This document shows, one piece after another, positions 41,596 to 54,903 of a stretch of DNA of 64,000 nt. A program made the translations under genes and the position numbers. Position 1 is the stretch's first letter; each line of letters starts with the position of its first letter. The notes under the pieces were generated by a model. The model ran no database searches and had not been told where the DNA came from. It saw only the letters and a program-made list of their open reading frames with translations. The stretch comes from Lucifuga dentata (Eukaryota > Chordata > Actinopteri > Ophidiiformes > Bythitidae), in assembly GCA_014773175.1 (NCBI GenBank), contig VXCM01000457.1, positions 191,976-255,975 on the forward strand, read 5' to 3'.

Positions 41596-44500
41596 TTATT
41601 GGGCAGATTGTCTTTGTGCACCAAAGTACCAAAGCAAATATATGTTTTGTCACAAAATGCTGAGAGGGTTGAAATTAAGCAAATGAAGCAGATCACCAAA
41701 ACGTTGGCAAGTAAAGCTGACCAAATCCTCCCCACTCAGAGAAAGCCATGAGCACGTCTTGTTGTGACAGCCCATTTGTTACTGCTGTTCGATCCAGCGG
41801 ATAAGCAAAGAGCTGCTTTATGAGGACAAGTCTCTGCATGATAGGAAATAATCCAGCATTAGATTTAGTTAGGTGCATATCCATCCTCTTCGGGCTTTAG
41901 CCAGTGAGAGAAAACATGCTTCGATAGACTTGTTGGGGAAGCACTTTCTTTATCATCTTGGTTTGTTTTCTTAAGATTGTGACATTCTTATAAATGGGAG
42001 CGTTTGTTTTTATGCTCAGCATTTCCAACACTAAAAGCCTTTTTTGATTAGCACTGCCAAATGTTCCATCAATAGTGCAAAAAGAGGGAAAAAAAGGGAA
42101 ACACTGCCAGTAATAATAATTTATTATTTCCACCACAGTTTCACGTGTTTTTTATTGAGCCAACTGACTGTCATTAAAAAAATAAGGTGAATGGTGTCTA
42201 GATCCACATACACATCCACATAATGTTTATGCAAATTTATGTTCATATTATAGATTTTAATTTTGTATTTTAAACATGTGAAAGTAAAAAAAAAATTGCC
42301 TTTTATGACTGGATAAACATTAAATCACAAATTTTCCTCTTGCCTTGTATGACAACTGAAATAGTTGGAATGACCCGCTGTAGTACATTTTGTTTATTTT
42401 TACAGCACGTGGCCTTCATTTAAAAAGTAGCAAGGGACATGTCCATAATTCATAAACTGCCAAGGACCCATTCAGTTCTTTTATTTCTCTGTAGCAAACT
42501 CTCAAAACACTCAATAATATAAATTCAGAAAAGGCAGATTGTCTAAGCTGACCTAACATTTGGAGGCCTGTTGCTGGTTTAGAGTTCCTGTGTGTTGTCT
42601 GCTCCCCCCAACCTCAATTCTCCTCCACCTTTCTGATTTCCGTGCTTCCTTCATATCTTTACATCTTCGCCTGCTGTGTCAGAGTCAAGTGATACGCTGA
42701 TGCCAAAATGTGAAGGATGAATTTGGTTTCTTTTTGCTCTCTGGCTTTTCGTCTGGCATCACCATCAGGCCAAAGTTTCCATTTGGACACCATAAATATC
42801 AAACTCTAATGGTTAAGTTTCCAGGAAATTTACTAAGCACCTTCATGCGCTCCAAAGGGACATGAACATTGCTCCATTTTGCACATGTTACTCACAAGAT
42901 ACATCATAATCTAAAAGGCAGATTGCCATGTTCTTAGCTGAGTACATTTATGGTCCTAAGAGAATAAACTTAACAACTCTAAAGGTTTACACTTCGGACA
43001 CATGTCAACCATGTGCCATGAAGAGCTGAGAGGCTTTCACTCCAACCAAAGCTTTCTCCATCCTGTAGACCTCATGACACATCGTTTGACACATCTGACT
43101 TAAAGGACCATAACCACGATTTATGACTTTACAAATAAAAGACCACTACTATACCTTACATTACATCCATCAGTTTTGGAATTTGAGGCGCATTGAGCAT
43201 TGCAGCCTCTAGGAGCCACTAGTGGGGCTTCCCACTAGTGCCAAGGACTCATTCAGTTCTTTTATTTCTAACGTAATGTTGTCACTCAACCTGTCTCAGA
43301 CACCACCAACAGAAGTCTGCTCAACGTGTGTTAATTGTCACGTGTTGTCAGCTGACCCTCGTGTTTGTGTGTTATATACTGTATGTTATCATTGAAGCGC
43401 TGTAAATCCCCGTGACTAGAATCTTTTAAGGTTAAAATTGAATACTTGGATCTCAGACTTTTTGGCACTATTAAAGGCACAATAAGAAGGCTGTTTTCCC
43501 AGAATGGCCTTAGGAATAAATTTAGACCTGTGACTAAGCTTCCACATGGAATGAGATCGCCAGCCAGTCCTTCATACAATGTACCGTGATTAGTACAATA
43601 ATAATCTTCCTGAAGCCACTGACAATGGTGGCAGAGCTGCATTCATATACAAAAGACTGCTGTAGGTTAAAAATGTGGCAGCAGCCGAGAGTTGTGTAAT
43701 AAAATCCAGCTTTTCAGTCTCTGAGCATATTACCAGGTTTTCAATCAGCAGCTTAAAAGAAAATCAATCACTGGATGGTTTTTATGACTTTTCAGGAGAG
43801 TGCAACATTGGAATTATTATCCTCAAAAAGTCCCCTTCTTGTTGCCCCATAATCAGTAAACACAGTCAGTACATTAAAAGAAAGTATCCAAAAGCTTGTG
43901 TGTGATGACAATGTTGAGAACCCTTTTAAAACACCTTTAAAAAAATGTTTCAGCTGCTGAAATATTAGATTATGGTCAAACTGTTTTGTTTCAGATGAGG
44001 AGAAACGGCTGGTGGAGGAAGTTTTCAACAACGCAGTAGATTGTCTGTCAGACGAAGACAGGAAACTACCTCAGGTGAGACGGAGTGAACTTCCTCACAG
44101 CTCTACTGATGTTTTAACATCCACGTTGTTCATGCCACCTTGTTAAACCTTTAAAAAAGCCTCACAAATTCCTTCACAGTCATCTTCTAAGGAAAGATGT
44201 TAAAGAGCCACACATGCCACATAAAGTCAATACTCAGACACTGTACTTGCGTTTTTCTTGCTGCATTCAGGCAGATTATGAAAACCAGCCGTGTTGATGT
44301 AATAGTTATTAGTGGGTAGACCAACACCACTATGAACTGCAAAGCCAAAAATAAATCACACTTTTCCACTTACATGGCTGAAATCTTCCATTTTCTGCTC
44401 TCCTGGTGTCTGGTACAGCTCCTAAATCATAATTATTAACATACAAATGCTACAAACACCAAACTTCCTCCTCCTTTTGGGAATCACTCAGGTTGAGCAT

Positions 44501-47500
44501 GTGTTGCCACTTTTAAAGAGGGGGATTGGTATCCACCATGGAGGTCTGCTGCCCATTCTGAAAGAGACCATCGAGATCCTGTTCTCTGAAGGCCTGCTAA
44601 AGGTAAGACGGTCTCTGAATCTACGTATTCATCAAATCAAACTTACATAATGTGAGATTCATCCCAGCCAGGATGATTTCTGCAATGACTGGATTTGTAA
44701 AGTGGAATGTTCAAATTCAAGGAATATTTGCTTAATATTCCCCCTGAATTAGAGTTTGATATCAGATATAAACCAGACAATAATGGTTGGCAGCAACCTG
44801 ACATGCAGGAAGGTAGTATTTATTGGGCTCAAACATGCAAAATCACTGCTAAGGTCCTTTAAATATTTCCTCAAGTCCAAACTGAAGCTAAAAGAATGAT
44901 TAGCATAGCTGATAATGAAACTAGATTTAATACTGGCTCTTTGTCTCCTCAGGCCCTCTTTGCCACCGAGACTTTTGCCATGGGGATCAACATGCCGGCG
45001 CGCACGGTGCTCTTCACCAGCGCCCGGAAATTTGACGGCAAGAATCACCGCTTTGTAAGAGCACACGCAGCTATTGTCACATACATGCATGTTTCTGAGG
45101 ACACAGAGACTTTGAGGAGGAAATTCTCCCCAGGACAGATAGTGGATTGTCCCATCGTCTTACATTTTCACTCTTTGTTTAAAGGACAGTTTGGATTTTA
45201 GGTAACTGTCTTATATGCACAGTGAAACATACTCATAGATGCATTTTTAATCTCTCTTCATACTTTTTATACTGTATATGCAGAATCTCCCCATTCAGCA
45301 TACTTTATATCATGCCTGTATACAGGTTAAAGTAAAGTTCATCCAAATCTGAGCTACCCTTTAAAACTTTAAGCCCCTGATTGCAGTGTGGAATTTTGTT
45401 TTGTTTTGTTTTTTTTTTAACAGTGTGTTGCTGTGAAGCCTTTATAAGGTCTTCAAGCTCTGCAGCTTGTATCGCTGCATAAATAGCCACGTATTGTTTA
45501 TAAGAGCTGGCGGCTGTGGACTGAGCTGCCGTCACTTAGCTGCAGCTCTCATTCTCACTTCACACACACACATATACACACACATACACTCAAACGCTTG
45601 AAGGAAAGGAAACTGCCCTCCATCATGAGGAACATCTGGTGCCTCTGATGGTGCCAAAGCTCCACGCAGGCACTCACACACTCAAAACACACACACCATC
45701 TCTCATTCCTGATAGCAGGCTGAAAAGGAAATCACATCATTTTAGCATAAAAAGAAATTCGTCTTCCTCTTTTCGTTTTTATTGTCCAAAGACCAGTAGA
45801 AATATGGATTTAATTGGAGTCATCAGTCGTGTGGTGCAGACTCGTGGAAAACAAGTTAACTGTCTTCCTCACTGGGCAGTTGCATCATAGGGATTTCTGT
45901 GTTAGAATGGAGGTACTTGGCTCAGCATTAACAGTAGAAATACCTTGTCTTTTTTCCAAAGCATTTGGTCACGTTTTGTCTCACATGCACACTAAAACAT
46001 TGGGAACACTTCGATCTCTGACATTTATTGTATGTGAGCCATTTTAAGCTGCATTATTCAAATTTTTCCACTAAAATAAAAGGCTGACATACCTGTGTTT
46101 CCTCTTGGTCTAGATAACATCAGGCGAGTACATCCAGATGTCCGGGCGCGCTGGAAGAAGAGGAATGGATGACAGGGGAATTGTTATTTTTATGGTGGAT
46201 GAGAAGATGAGCCCAGCTGTGGGCAAACAGCTACTCAAGGTACTGAGTCTGTGCACGTTACCGAGTCATTATTAGCTGCTAATTCATCTTTCATTGAAAA
46301 CAAATCTCTTCATTGCTAATATGACAAAACTGTTAGATCAATAAAACATATTTCCCCATGCTGAGAATTATTTCAGGTTATCAGACCACTTGATGCTCCA
46401 TTAAACTTGACAGCGCTCATTCATCGCTCACAGAGCAAGCCAGAAGATCTTGGGTTTTTATTGTTTTTTTTTTCACCCTGACATATTTATTGCTGTGCTG
46501 CCATGTCATAGCTGGATAGATTGTGAAAGAGATCATATTAATAATGTGAAACTGCTGGTTGGCATCATCACAGTTACTCACAGGGTGTCTTTGATAAAGC
46601 TCCTATCACGTTAGCGGAGGCTGCGATTGTGAAATCCTCTTCTCAGTGTCCTATTAGGCAACGTGGCTTTAGCCTAAATTTAAATTTGAGGCCTTATACT
46701 GCAAAGGCATCCACGTATTATCTGTTTACATTGAGAAAATCTATTAATCAGAGCTGTGTTTTACTGCAGGGTTCAGCAGACCCACTGAACAGCGCCTTCC
46801 ACTTGACTTACAACATGGTGTTGAACCTGCTGCGTGTGGAGGAGATTAACCCCGAGTACATGCTGGAGAAATCTTTCTACCAGTTCCAGCACTACAGGGC
46901 GTTACCAGGCGTAGTGGACAGTAAGTACAAATATCCATACCTTCTGTGCATTGAGGAAAAAGTCCATCATGTACAAATGGAAAGCAGATCAGATTGAGAC
47001 ATTCTCCAGACTAAAAGAAGCCTGTTGACCCTGAGTTGACATCGATTACATAACTAAATGAAACAGCTGTGAACACACACACATTTTTGATCAAGTGTAT
47101 GCAGTTAGCTACCATTATCAGGTGTCCATTATGAATTATTTGCCCAAGAGATGGTGGATAAAAAAGGTAAAAAAGTCTTAAAGCATAACTTAACTGCATT
47201 AAAGTGTGTTCAGGTATACTATGACATCACTTTTGGGGTATCTTCAGATGCAGCAGATGAGACGTGCAGCAAGCTAAAAGCCAAGAAAGCGCTTAAAAAA
47301 ACAAAAAAAAAAACCAAAAAACACTTTTAAGCTTAGTGTGATGTCGCTTGGTGTGTACTGAACTTCAATCACTAGAGGTCAGCAAAAACAAGGTTTCCAG
47401 GATGGTGTTAAGTTACACTTTACAGAAATGTTTTGAGCTGTCATCGTGCAACAGGCTCCGTCAAAATGAAATATTTCTCTACGCTTGAGAATACTTTGTC

Positions 47501-50500
47501 CTGGGCTAAATAGTAGCAGACTTCTGTGAAACGATAAGAGAGCATTTTAATTACATTGGTATGTTTTTCTGTGCAGAGATTAATAAATTGGAGGAGCAGT
47601 ACCACGCCATTGAGATCCCCAATGAAGAGGCTGTGGTCACATACTTTAAAATCAGGCAGCAGCTCGCCAAACTGGGTAAAGAAATACAAGAGTTTATCCA
47701 CAAACCCAAACATTGCTTGCCCTTCTTGCAGCCTGGACGACTCGTGAAGGTAGGCGTGTATACACACACATGAAAAAAACAAAACAGTCATAAGGCATAT
47801 TTGCTTTCACTTAACAGGCTGCTTATGATCCCACAGGTAAAGAATGAAGACGCAGACTTTGGCTGGGGTGTTGTTGTTAACTTTTGCAAGAAATCTAACG
47901 TGAAGGTAAGTTGATGTTGTTGTGCACCATCACATGCATGCTTAAACATGATCATGACCAATCTGGATTTTCTCATTTAGTCTGCTACAGACTCGGAGCC
48001 GCTGTATGTGGTGGAGGTTTTGGTCCACTGCAGTAAGGAGAGTGTAAAAAACGCCGCGACCGAGTCAGCCAGACCTGCTGTCCCAGGAGAGGCGGGAGAG
48101 ATGCAGGTTGGCGCAACAAAACGCGCAAGAATACACATCCCATCAAATACACAAATAATCAGAATCACTGTGATTGTGATATCTTTGGTTCTTGTCCAGG
48201 TCGTCCCTGTAATGCTGCACCTCCTGACCTCCATCAGCTCCGTCCGTCTTTACATCCCCAAAGACCTCAGGCCTTATGACAACAGACAGCTCATGCTTAA
48301 GTCTATACAGGTATAACACGCGGCGGAGTTTATTGACGTGGAGACATCTTTAAAGAGAATCTTGATGTTGATTTTTGCTTGTTTTCTCAGGAGGTGCAGA
48401 AGCGTTTCCCAGATGGCGTCCCTCTGCTGGACCCCATAGATGACATGGGCATCAAAGACCCTGCTCTGAAGAAAGTTATTCAGAAGGTGGAGGCCTTTGA
48501 GCACCGCATGTACTCTCACCCCCTGCACAGCGACCCCAACTTGGAAAGCGTCTATTCGCTTTGCGAGAAGAAAGCTCTGGTGAGAAACTGCGTGTGCGCC
48601 TGTGTGTTTGTGTTTGTACGTGCGCATGCGAGAGTAAAACTGCTAAATGTCAAACCTCATTGAATGTAAACTACGGGTTATAGCGAGTGTTTTAGTTTTC
48701 ATATTGATTTGAATCATCTACCGTTGTTCGATAACAATCTGTGACCTTTCATTGTGTGTTTTCCGTGGCCTCATAAACTCGCACAAACACAGGAAATGAG
48801 CAAAAACGTCATTCAGAGGTCGGCTAGCAGAAAACCTCTCAAAGTTTCTCACAAGAGATCCTGATTTCTCCTCTGAAAAACTTGATTTTCTATGCAAACA
48901 GGACCATACCAGTGGTTATGCATGCTTGAGCCCTATATATACAACCCACATACATGTTACATTACTGACAACCTTTCTCCAAAGCACACTGTTGAAGCAG
49001 TAAATATTAGGTGAAACATTGAATTTTAACGTGGATGTATCACCTGAATCTTTGAATTTGAAGGATTATGGGATTTGGCAAAATAACAGGAACTCTGAAG
49101 TGCTTTTCAGAAATTATTGTCAGTGACATAAGGTGTATGAAAGTGGTATTTATTGGGCTTAAACATGCAAAATCACCGGTATGTTCCTTTTACCACTGGT
49201 GATTTTGCATGTTTAAGCCCAATAAATACCACTTTCATACACCTTACGTCGCTGACAAATGTGCAGATGGCATTTTTATGTGAATTTTTGGCAATTTGCA
49301 TGCATATTCCAATCTATTTTGTCTGTTTTTTGATCTCGTGTGTGGCTGTGTGTGTCTCTTGTGAAATGTTAGCCTATACAGTGTAAACAGGATTACTGCG
49401 TGTTAGACGGGTAGCGTGTGTAAGCGTGTTAAGATTAGCCTACTCTTCTATTAGCGTCTCTCCAATCCCTGGGTGACTGTGCAGATAATCCTCCCTATCA
49501 TTTCTCCGGCTGCTCTCCACTTTGGCCTCAACAACAGCCACAGTTCAATTTCAAGCTCTCCATTCAAACCACGCCTTCTTATTTGTTTAACAAAATAAGG
49601 AACACCAACTCCTGGATGCATTCCTTCCAAACCCATCTCAGCTTTGCTTCAGAGCTAATACTTTTATAGCTGGATAAGAGCCATAAAGTATGAATGGTGC
49701 CTAGATGCGGGACAATGTGGGTGAAAATTAAAGTGGATAATGGACATTATAATTGGTGACAGGTTAACAGGTTGATTGATGTCTGCTGGCTGATGCCTTT
49801 CTGACTAAAATTAGCTCATTTGGAAGTTTTCAATGTAGCACAGCTGGTAGATAATCCAATACATTTAAAGGACAATACCAGTGATTTTGCTTCCCCCCTC
49901 CCCCACCTTTCAGATTGCTATTTGGTTTCAGTTCTTGTACGCTTTAAAAAACAACTTGTAGAGACTTAAAACACGCTGGAGATAAATAATCCATCACAGT
50001 GAACACTATGTTGAAATAACTTTATTTAACCTGTCCAACATGGAGCTGCACGGAAGATAATGTATGTCTCTGCCAGGGAATATAGTCCCAGGAGAACACG
50101 GCTTATACCAGGAAATTAAAAACACCTTCTCTTCTATACATGTCAGCAGGTGAAACATGGAATTTTAAGGTGGGTGTCACCTGAACATTTAATTTTGAAA
50201 AACTTTGGGGTTTTGGCAAAAAAAAAAAAACCTAACTAAAATATATAAAGTGTAATGCAATGTACTTAGCATGCATGTATTTAGTGGGCTTAAACATGCA
50301 GAATCGTAGGTATGGTCCTTTAACAGTTCTGATGAGGTTCAAGAAAATGCTGGAAGTCACATTTGCTAAGTTTCACATGTTTTTATCATGTTTTATGTGT
50401 TTTTGTGTGTCAGATTGCGGCAGATGTGAAAACGGCGAAGCGGGAGCTGAAGAAGGCGCAGACGGTTCTGCACATGGACAAACTGAAGTGCAGGAAGAGA

Positions 50501-53500
50501 GTCCTGAGACGCCTCGGCTTCGCCAGCCCTTCTGATGTCATTGAAATGAAGGGACGCGTGGCCTGCGAAATCAGCAGGTAGGGAAGTGCAGGGCACGCCG
50601 CCAACAAGCACGCTCAACTTGTTTTGGTATTTTCTGCTATTGTTTGCTGTGAGGTATTGGTGTAACGTTGGATTCGTTTATGGAAATATGAGTCCTGTCA
50701 GGACTGCAAAGTATGAAGTGGATTCTGCATAAATGGAACAAGATGTGGACATATCCGCTCTAGTGTATAATAAACAAAAATATCATCTGTTAATTCACCG
50801 TGTGCATGAATCTTTCCAGTGCTGACGAGCTGCTGTTAACAGAAATGGTGTTCAACGGCCTCTTCAACGACCTGACGGCTGAACAAGCCACCGCCCTGCT
50901 GTCCTGCTTCGTCTTCCAGGAAAATGTACGAATACACACATTCAGCTTACAAATCCCCTCATTCTACCAACAGATATCGAGGCTTTCTCAGTTGCTGAGA
51001 TAAACAGCCGGTTCCTATTCCCACACACTCCAGCTCCAAATGCATTCTTGGCCTTGCCACTTGTATTACAACCAGAACAGAAAGTGGAGTTTGAAGTGGG
51101 TTTTGGTGTCTAATGAAGCCGCTCGCCCAGCGAGGCAATCCAAAATCTGATGCTTTAACAAAGCTTTCCTTTGGCTCAAAATCAGCCGTGAACAGAACAA
51201 ATTTCCATCTGAATCATCTCTCCCACTGTCCAACCTCAGCTTTTCTCCAGAATGTCTTTGGATCTTTCGCTGGTGTGAGTGTGAGTGTGTGTGAGAGACC
51301 TGTTTGCAGTCTCTTGTTCACTTTATTTTCTGCGTCTTTGTTCTATCTGAGAAGAATTGAGACCGAGCTGTTCTCTTTTTACATACCAATACAGGACTGT
51401 GCGTGTGCACTTGTGTGCGTGCTTATGTGTGTGTGTCAGTCATTAAACAGCAGCTGGAACATTTTAATCTGTGGGTTTCCTGTATCAGAGTGTCACGGTG
51501 GTTTTTGTTAGAAGCATTCTCACATGATCTGGGTTGATGATTTCAGTGACATTGTTAACCAGTACAGAAGAGGCCCCCCACCTACGCACCCCCCCGNCAC
51601 CCCCCCGTGCCTCAGTGTTACTGTACAATGCATGAATAATTCCCAACCCGAGTTACCATGTTGTGTTATATCTCTGATGTTTAAGTAGCCACCATTGTGT
51701 CAAGAATGAACCCGTTAGAGGACTTCTGGGGAATTCTGCTTTTGGTCAGCATAGGGAAGTAGCAGCAGAAGCTGTAGGCTGGTGTTAAAGGACCATACCA
51801 TCCATTTTGCATGTTTGAGCCTACTATATTCAATTTTCATACATTAACGTAATGTTACTGAGAATCATTTCCCAAAGCATACTACTGGAACGGCGTGCTA
51901 AAAAAAATGTTTCCTACCTTCCAGACCACCATTGGTTTCACTTCATTGTTATATTAAAATCAATTTGTTTAAACTTGAAACGTTTTTGGGATAGGTAATC
52001 AATCATCATTAACAAGAAGTGTGTTCAGGTTTTTTTGAAGTTTCATAATTTTAGCATTTAAGCGCAATAAAAAGCACGGAGTGAATGTATGTCTCCACCA
52101 TGGAATATAGTCCCAATATAGTCCTGTGGAATATAGTTTATCGAAAAATTTAAACGCCCGTAACTTCATAATTTTGTATAACTATTAGCAGGCTAAACAT
52201 CGATTTTTAAGGTGGGTGTATCACTTGAATATTTGATTTTGAAAGAATAAGAGATTTAGCAAAATATCAGGAAAGCTTAAATGCAGTTTTATCCTTTGGG
52301 AAATGATTGTCAGTAACCTTAGTGTATGAAATATTAGGCTCAAACATGCAAATTGGTGGTATGGTCCTTTAATATAGAATAACTAAAGCTATAACAGTCA
52401 GCTTTGATGGATTAATATTTATATAAAAATAATATTAGTTTTTGGTGGTCAAAGACGAGCAGACGAAAAGAAATTTCAGAAACAGCTGCAGCTCCTCTGC
52501 TATTTTCATTTCAGTCTTACTGTAAATTTCAGGAAATCCGTCTGAGAAAAAGTTGGGAGTCAGTGCCTAGGAGGACTTACATGTAGCCGATTTGAGTAAC
52601 AAGCATCTTTTCCACAAGTTTGGAAAGTAGATTGCAAAACCAACATGAAATCTGCAGCATAACTTTAATGTCTGCTTTGCCAGGCCAGCGAGATGCCAAA
52701 GCTGACAGAACAGCTCGCTGCACCTCTGAGACAGATGCAGGTAAAATAAAACATTCCCAGCATTTATTCTAAAATTCTGTGCTGAATTTGGTGGAAATCG
52801 TTGCTGTTAAACTTTTCAGGAGTGTGCAAGGCGCATCGCTAAAGTGTCTGCCGATGCCAAGCTGGAGGTGGATGAAGACTCGTATCTAAACCAGTTTAAG
52901 CCCCACCTAATGGATGTCATCTACGCCTGGGCCAGTGGTACCACGTTTGCTCAGGTCTGCAAGATGACAGATGTCTTTGAAGGTGAGTCATCCTTATTTA
53001 ATCACAACAGAAGTTACACAACAGCATCAAACCTATTGATTGATTGGGTGTATCGCTTGAGAATTTGATTTTGAAAGATTAAGAGATTTTGCAAAATATC
53101 AGGAAAGCTGAAATAGGGTTTTATCTTTTGGAAGATGGTTGTCAGTAACATAATATGTATGAAAACTGAATATATTAAGCTCAAAAATGCAAACTGGTCA
53201 GTCCTTTAATAGATGTTCACTCAAAGCTTTTATCAACCGACCCTCACCTTTTCTTTCTGCAATAGACTTTTTCGTTCATTCATTTATATGATTTTACTTT
53301 AAACCCCGGAAAACGTTCTAAAGTCTCTCCATAGCTAAAATATTGGATGTCGTTATAATATGAAATTGTTGCTGAGCTATGTAGCGCAAGGGAGTATTTC
53401 TTAGTAGTTGTTCTTGTGTACTACTTTCAAGTCAAATACAATTTTGGACAGTACTTACTTGGAGGCAAAAAACAAGTGTATATTTGTATTTCTGTGCATG

Positions 53501-53973
53501 TTTTTTTCTTAAAGAGGATTCTGGAGTTGAACAAATGAGCTGCAATGTTCTGATTTATAGCCACAGTAATTGGTGAGAATATTGTTGAATCCTGGGCCAA
53601 ATGTAGAACATTCTCTCTATTAAACATTGATTATTTTTAATGTATTCTTATGCTAAGCGCTGTGGGCTCGTGTTTCTGCAGGGAGCATCATCCGCTGCAT
53701 GCGCCGTCTGGAGGAGGTGCTGAGACAAATGTGCTCTGCAGCAAAGGCCATCGGCAACACAGAACTAGAGAACAAGTTTGCTGAGGGTAAGAACACAGCC
53801 CTACCTCAAACACAAGCTTCATAACCTCAGAATTAGTTTTAGACGATTCATCTTATGTTTAAATCTTCATCTTGATGCCAGTAGTCTTTTAGCTAAATTT
53901 CATTCACTGTGTCTTTGCAGCAATAACCAAGATAAAAAGAGACATCGTTTTTGCAGCCAGTCTCTACCTATGA
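37967..53973 (+). CDS. mtrex: MTREX (MTR4/SKIV2L2), nuclear exosome RNA helicase (27 exons, 1034 aa)
   Basis: Coding exons: 37967-38064, 38385-38522, 38697-38763, 39019-39081, 39320-39432, 39905-40079, 40207-40297, 40399-40523, 40709-40807, 41019-41136, 41219-41350, 43995-44074, 44492-44602, 44953-45054, 46114-46239, 46770-46920, 47577-47749, 47837-47905, 47981-48106, 48200-48310, 48391-48579, 50414-50577, 50820-50925, 52684-52740, 52820-52982, 53682-53786, 53921-53973. All phases close at 3105 bases. MTR4 unwinds RNA and feeds it to the nuclear exosome in the TRAMP, NEXT and PAXT complexes, for rRNA maturation and decay of noncoding RNA. The protein starts [16 protein letters not shown], an exosome-contact peptide in the family. 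Helicase motifs are AHTSAGKT (149-156), DEIH (240-243) and [10 protein letters not shown] (512-521). The KOW-bearing arch follows ([12 protein letters not shown] to [12 protein letters not shown]), then the DSHCT domain, ending [14 protein letters not shown]. Human MTREX has 1042 residues. The length and arch distinguish it from SKIV2L. Confidence 0.97.
38603..38630. repeat. poly-A with single N in mtrex intron 2
   Basis: An A run ends at the N at 38623. ACATGATT before the run and CCATGATT just after the N may be another short duplicated join. Confidence 0.8.
39407..39541. other. 67-bp duplicated contig ends joined by one N, at the mtrex exon 5 donor
   Basis: Bases 39407-39473 and 39475-39541 are identical around the N at 39474. 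Each copy holds the last 26 bases of exon 5 (the end of the Walker A exon) with its GT donor. Splicing from the first donor (39433) to exon 6 keeps the frame, so the second copy is an assembly echo and not a second exon. Confidence 0.92.
41351..43994 (+). other. mtrex intron 11 (2.6 kb), no gene inside
   Basis: This is the longest mtrex intron. It holds a poly-T run (41559-41589), poly-A tracts and a MITE end fragment from 43104, after TTAA at 43100-43103. I recognise no exon or RNA gene in it. Confidence 0.7.
44779..44862. mobile_element. MITE end fragment in mtrex intron 13
   Basis: The family end (GTAGTATTTATTGGGCTC, then AAACATGCAAAATCAC, then AAGGTCCT) is followed by TTAA at 44859-44862. 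The opposite end is absent. Confidence 0.75.
48901..49256. mobile_element. MITE copy E with an internal deletion and an inverted second end
   Basis: AGGACCATACCAGTGG begins a shortened copy that ends with CAAAATCACCGGTATGTTCC near 49187. An inverted second terminal segment follows at once (49191-49256). The two terminal segments form arms of 51 bp (49127-49177 and 49198-49248) with a single mismatch. It lies in mtrex intron 21. Confidence 0.75.
49865..50323. mobile_element. TTAA-flanked MITE copy F (451 bp) in mtrex intron 21
   Basis: The element is 49869-50319, with TTAA at 49865-49868 and 50320-50323. It begins AGGACAATACCAGTGATT and ends GTATGGTCCT. It is shorter than copies A and G. The internal motif GGGAATATAGTCCC is present in the orientation opposite to copy A. 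Confidence 0.83.
51587..51608. repeat. C-rich duplicated join with single N
   Basis: CACCCCCCCG occurs on both sides of the N at 51597, in mtrex intron 23. This fits the same contig-join pattern as the longer duplications. Confidence 0.7.
51785..52372. mobile_element. TTAA-flanked MITE copy G, near full length
   Basis: The element is 51789-52368 (580 bp), flanked by TTAA at 51785-51788 and 52369-52372. The ends AGGACCATACCATCC and GTATGGTCCT are intact. It lies in mtrex intron 23. Confidence 0.87.
53045..53209. mobile_element. MITE half-copy H in mtrex intron 25
   Basis: Only one half remains, from GGGTGTATCGCTTGAGAATT to GTCAGTCCT, followed by TTAA (53206-53209). Confidence 0.75.
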
Positions 53974-54510
53974 AACTCCGCAAGCCGTTGGGAGATTCAG
54001 CCGATGCAGGAGGATAACGGCTGCTTTTGACCTTGAGGTATCATTCCTTTACATCGGGGTCAAGTTGTTTTGTTTTGTTTTTTTTCACAAATGTGGGTGG
54101 AATTTTTGTTAGTTCAGCCCTTGTGGTGGGAAATATAATTTATTACACCTTCAGGTTGTGTTCTGACCTTTGATATCCCATAAAACCCCTGCTGAATCCT
54201 GTTATCCAATCAGAGCTCTTGGATGTCAAATTTGCTGAAGAAGTAAATGGAGGCATATTTTCTTTGTAGGTTAACGCATGTACAGTATGTGGCCAGAACA
54301 CATTGAACATTTCACACTTTATTTTTAATTATATACTTAAGTGTTATATCATAAAGAAAAAAAACACAGGTCATGCTTTGACTTTAAATGATGGCTTTTA
54401 TTATGATACAACGCATCAAACATGTTTTCTTTGTTAATTAGCAAAATGGCTTTCTTATTTCAGACATTTGTATATATTTGTAACAATTTCAATAAAAGTC
54501 TGAACGGTGA
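53974..54510 (+). other. mtrex 3' UTR and poly(A) signal
   Basis: AATAAA occurs at 54491-54496, about 520 bases after the stop, and no exon follows. A minus-strand AATAAA (TTTATT at 54397-54402) lies just before it, so a long plpp1 transcript could overlap the mtrex end. That overlap is only a possibility. Confidence 0.6.
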
Positions 54511-54903
54511 TTTCTTTTAACATACAGATTACACAAAGTACATTATTGTTTCTTCACTTGCACAGATTATCAGTTTTACATTAGATCTTGGATACACAGG
54601 AAGTAGTGCTAGCAGCAGCAGTCCAGCAGACTCAAACTGGTGACCTGCTCTTCAGCTCTCTAACCAAACAGGATTCAAATCAAGCTTCCTCTTTGATGGT
54701 GAGGTTAGACAGCTGAAGAAGGCGACGACAGTGGCAGGGACCTGGAGTCAAAACCTCCAGATGTGAAGCAGTGGTATTCCCCTCTGGTCTACGCTCAGCT
54801 TGAACCTTTATGCGGTGTTCACGTTTTTTTTTATTTTTGTTTTGTTTTTTTTTGGGTTTTTTTTTTTGGGACATCATTTGGTGTAGTTCGCCTGGTCAAA
54901 TTG

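Noticed and set aside
45100..45200. TTTAAAGGACAGTTTGG near 45180 as another MITE end
   Set aside because: Only the first six or seven bases agree with the family end and the expected TTTTGCATGTTTGA does not follow.
51113..51511. 132-codon open frame in mtrex intron 23
   Set aside because: No similarity is seen, it lies within an intron of a complete gene, and it is rich in GT-repeat-derived valine and cysteine codons.
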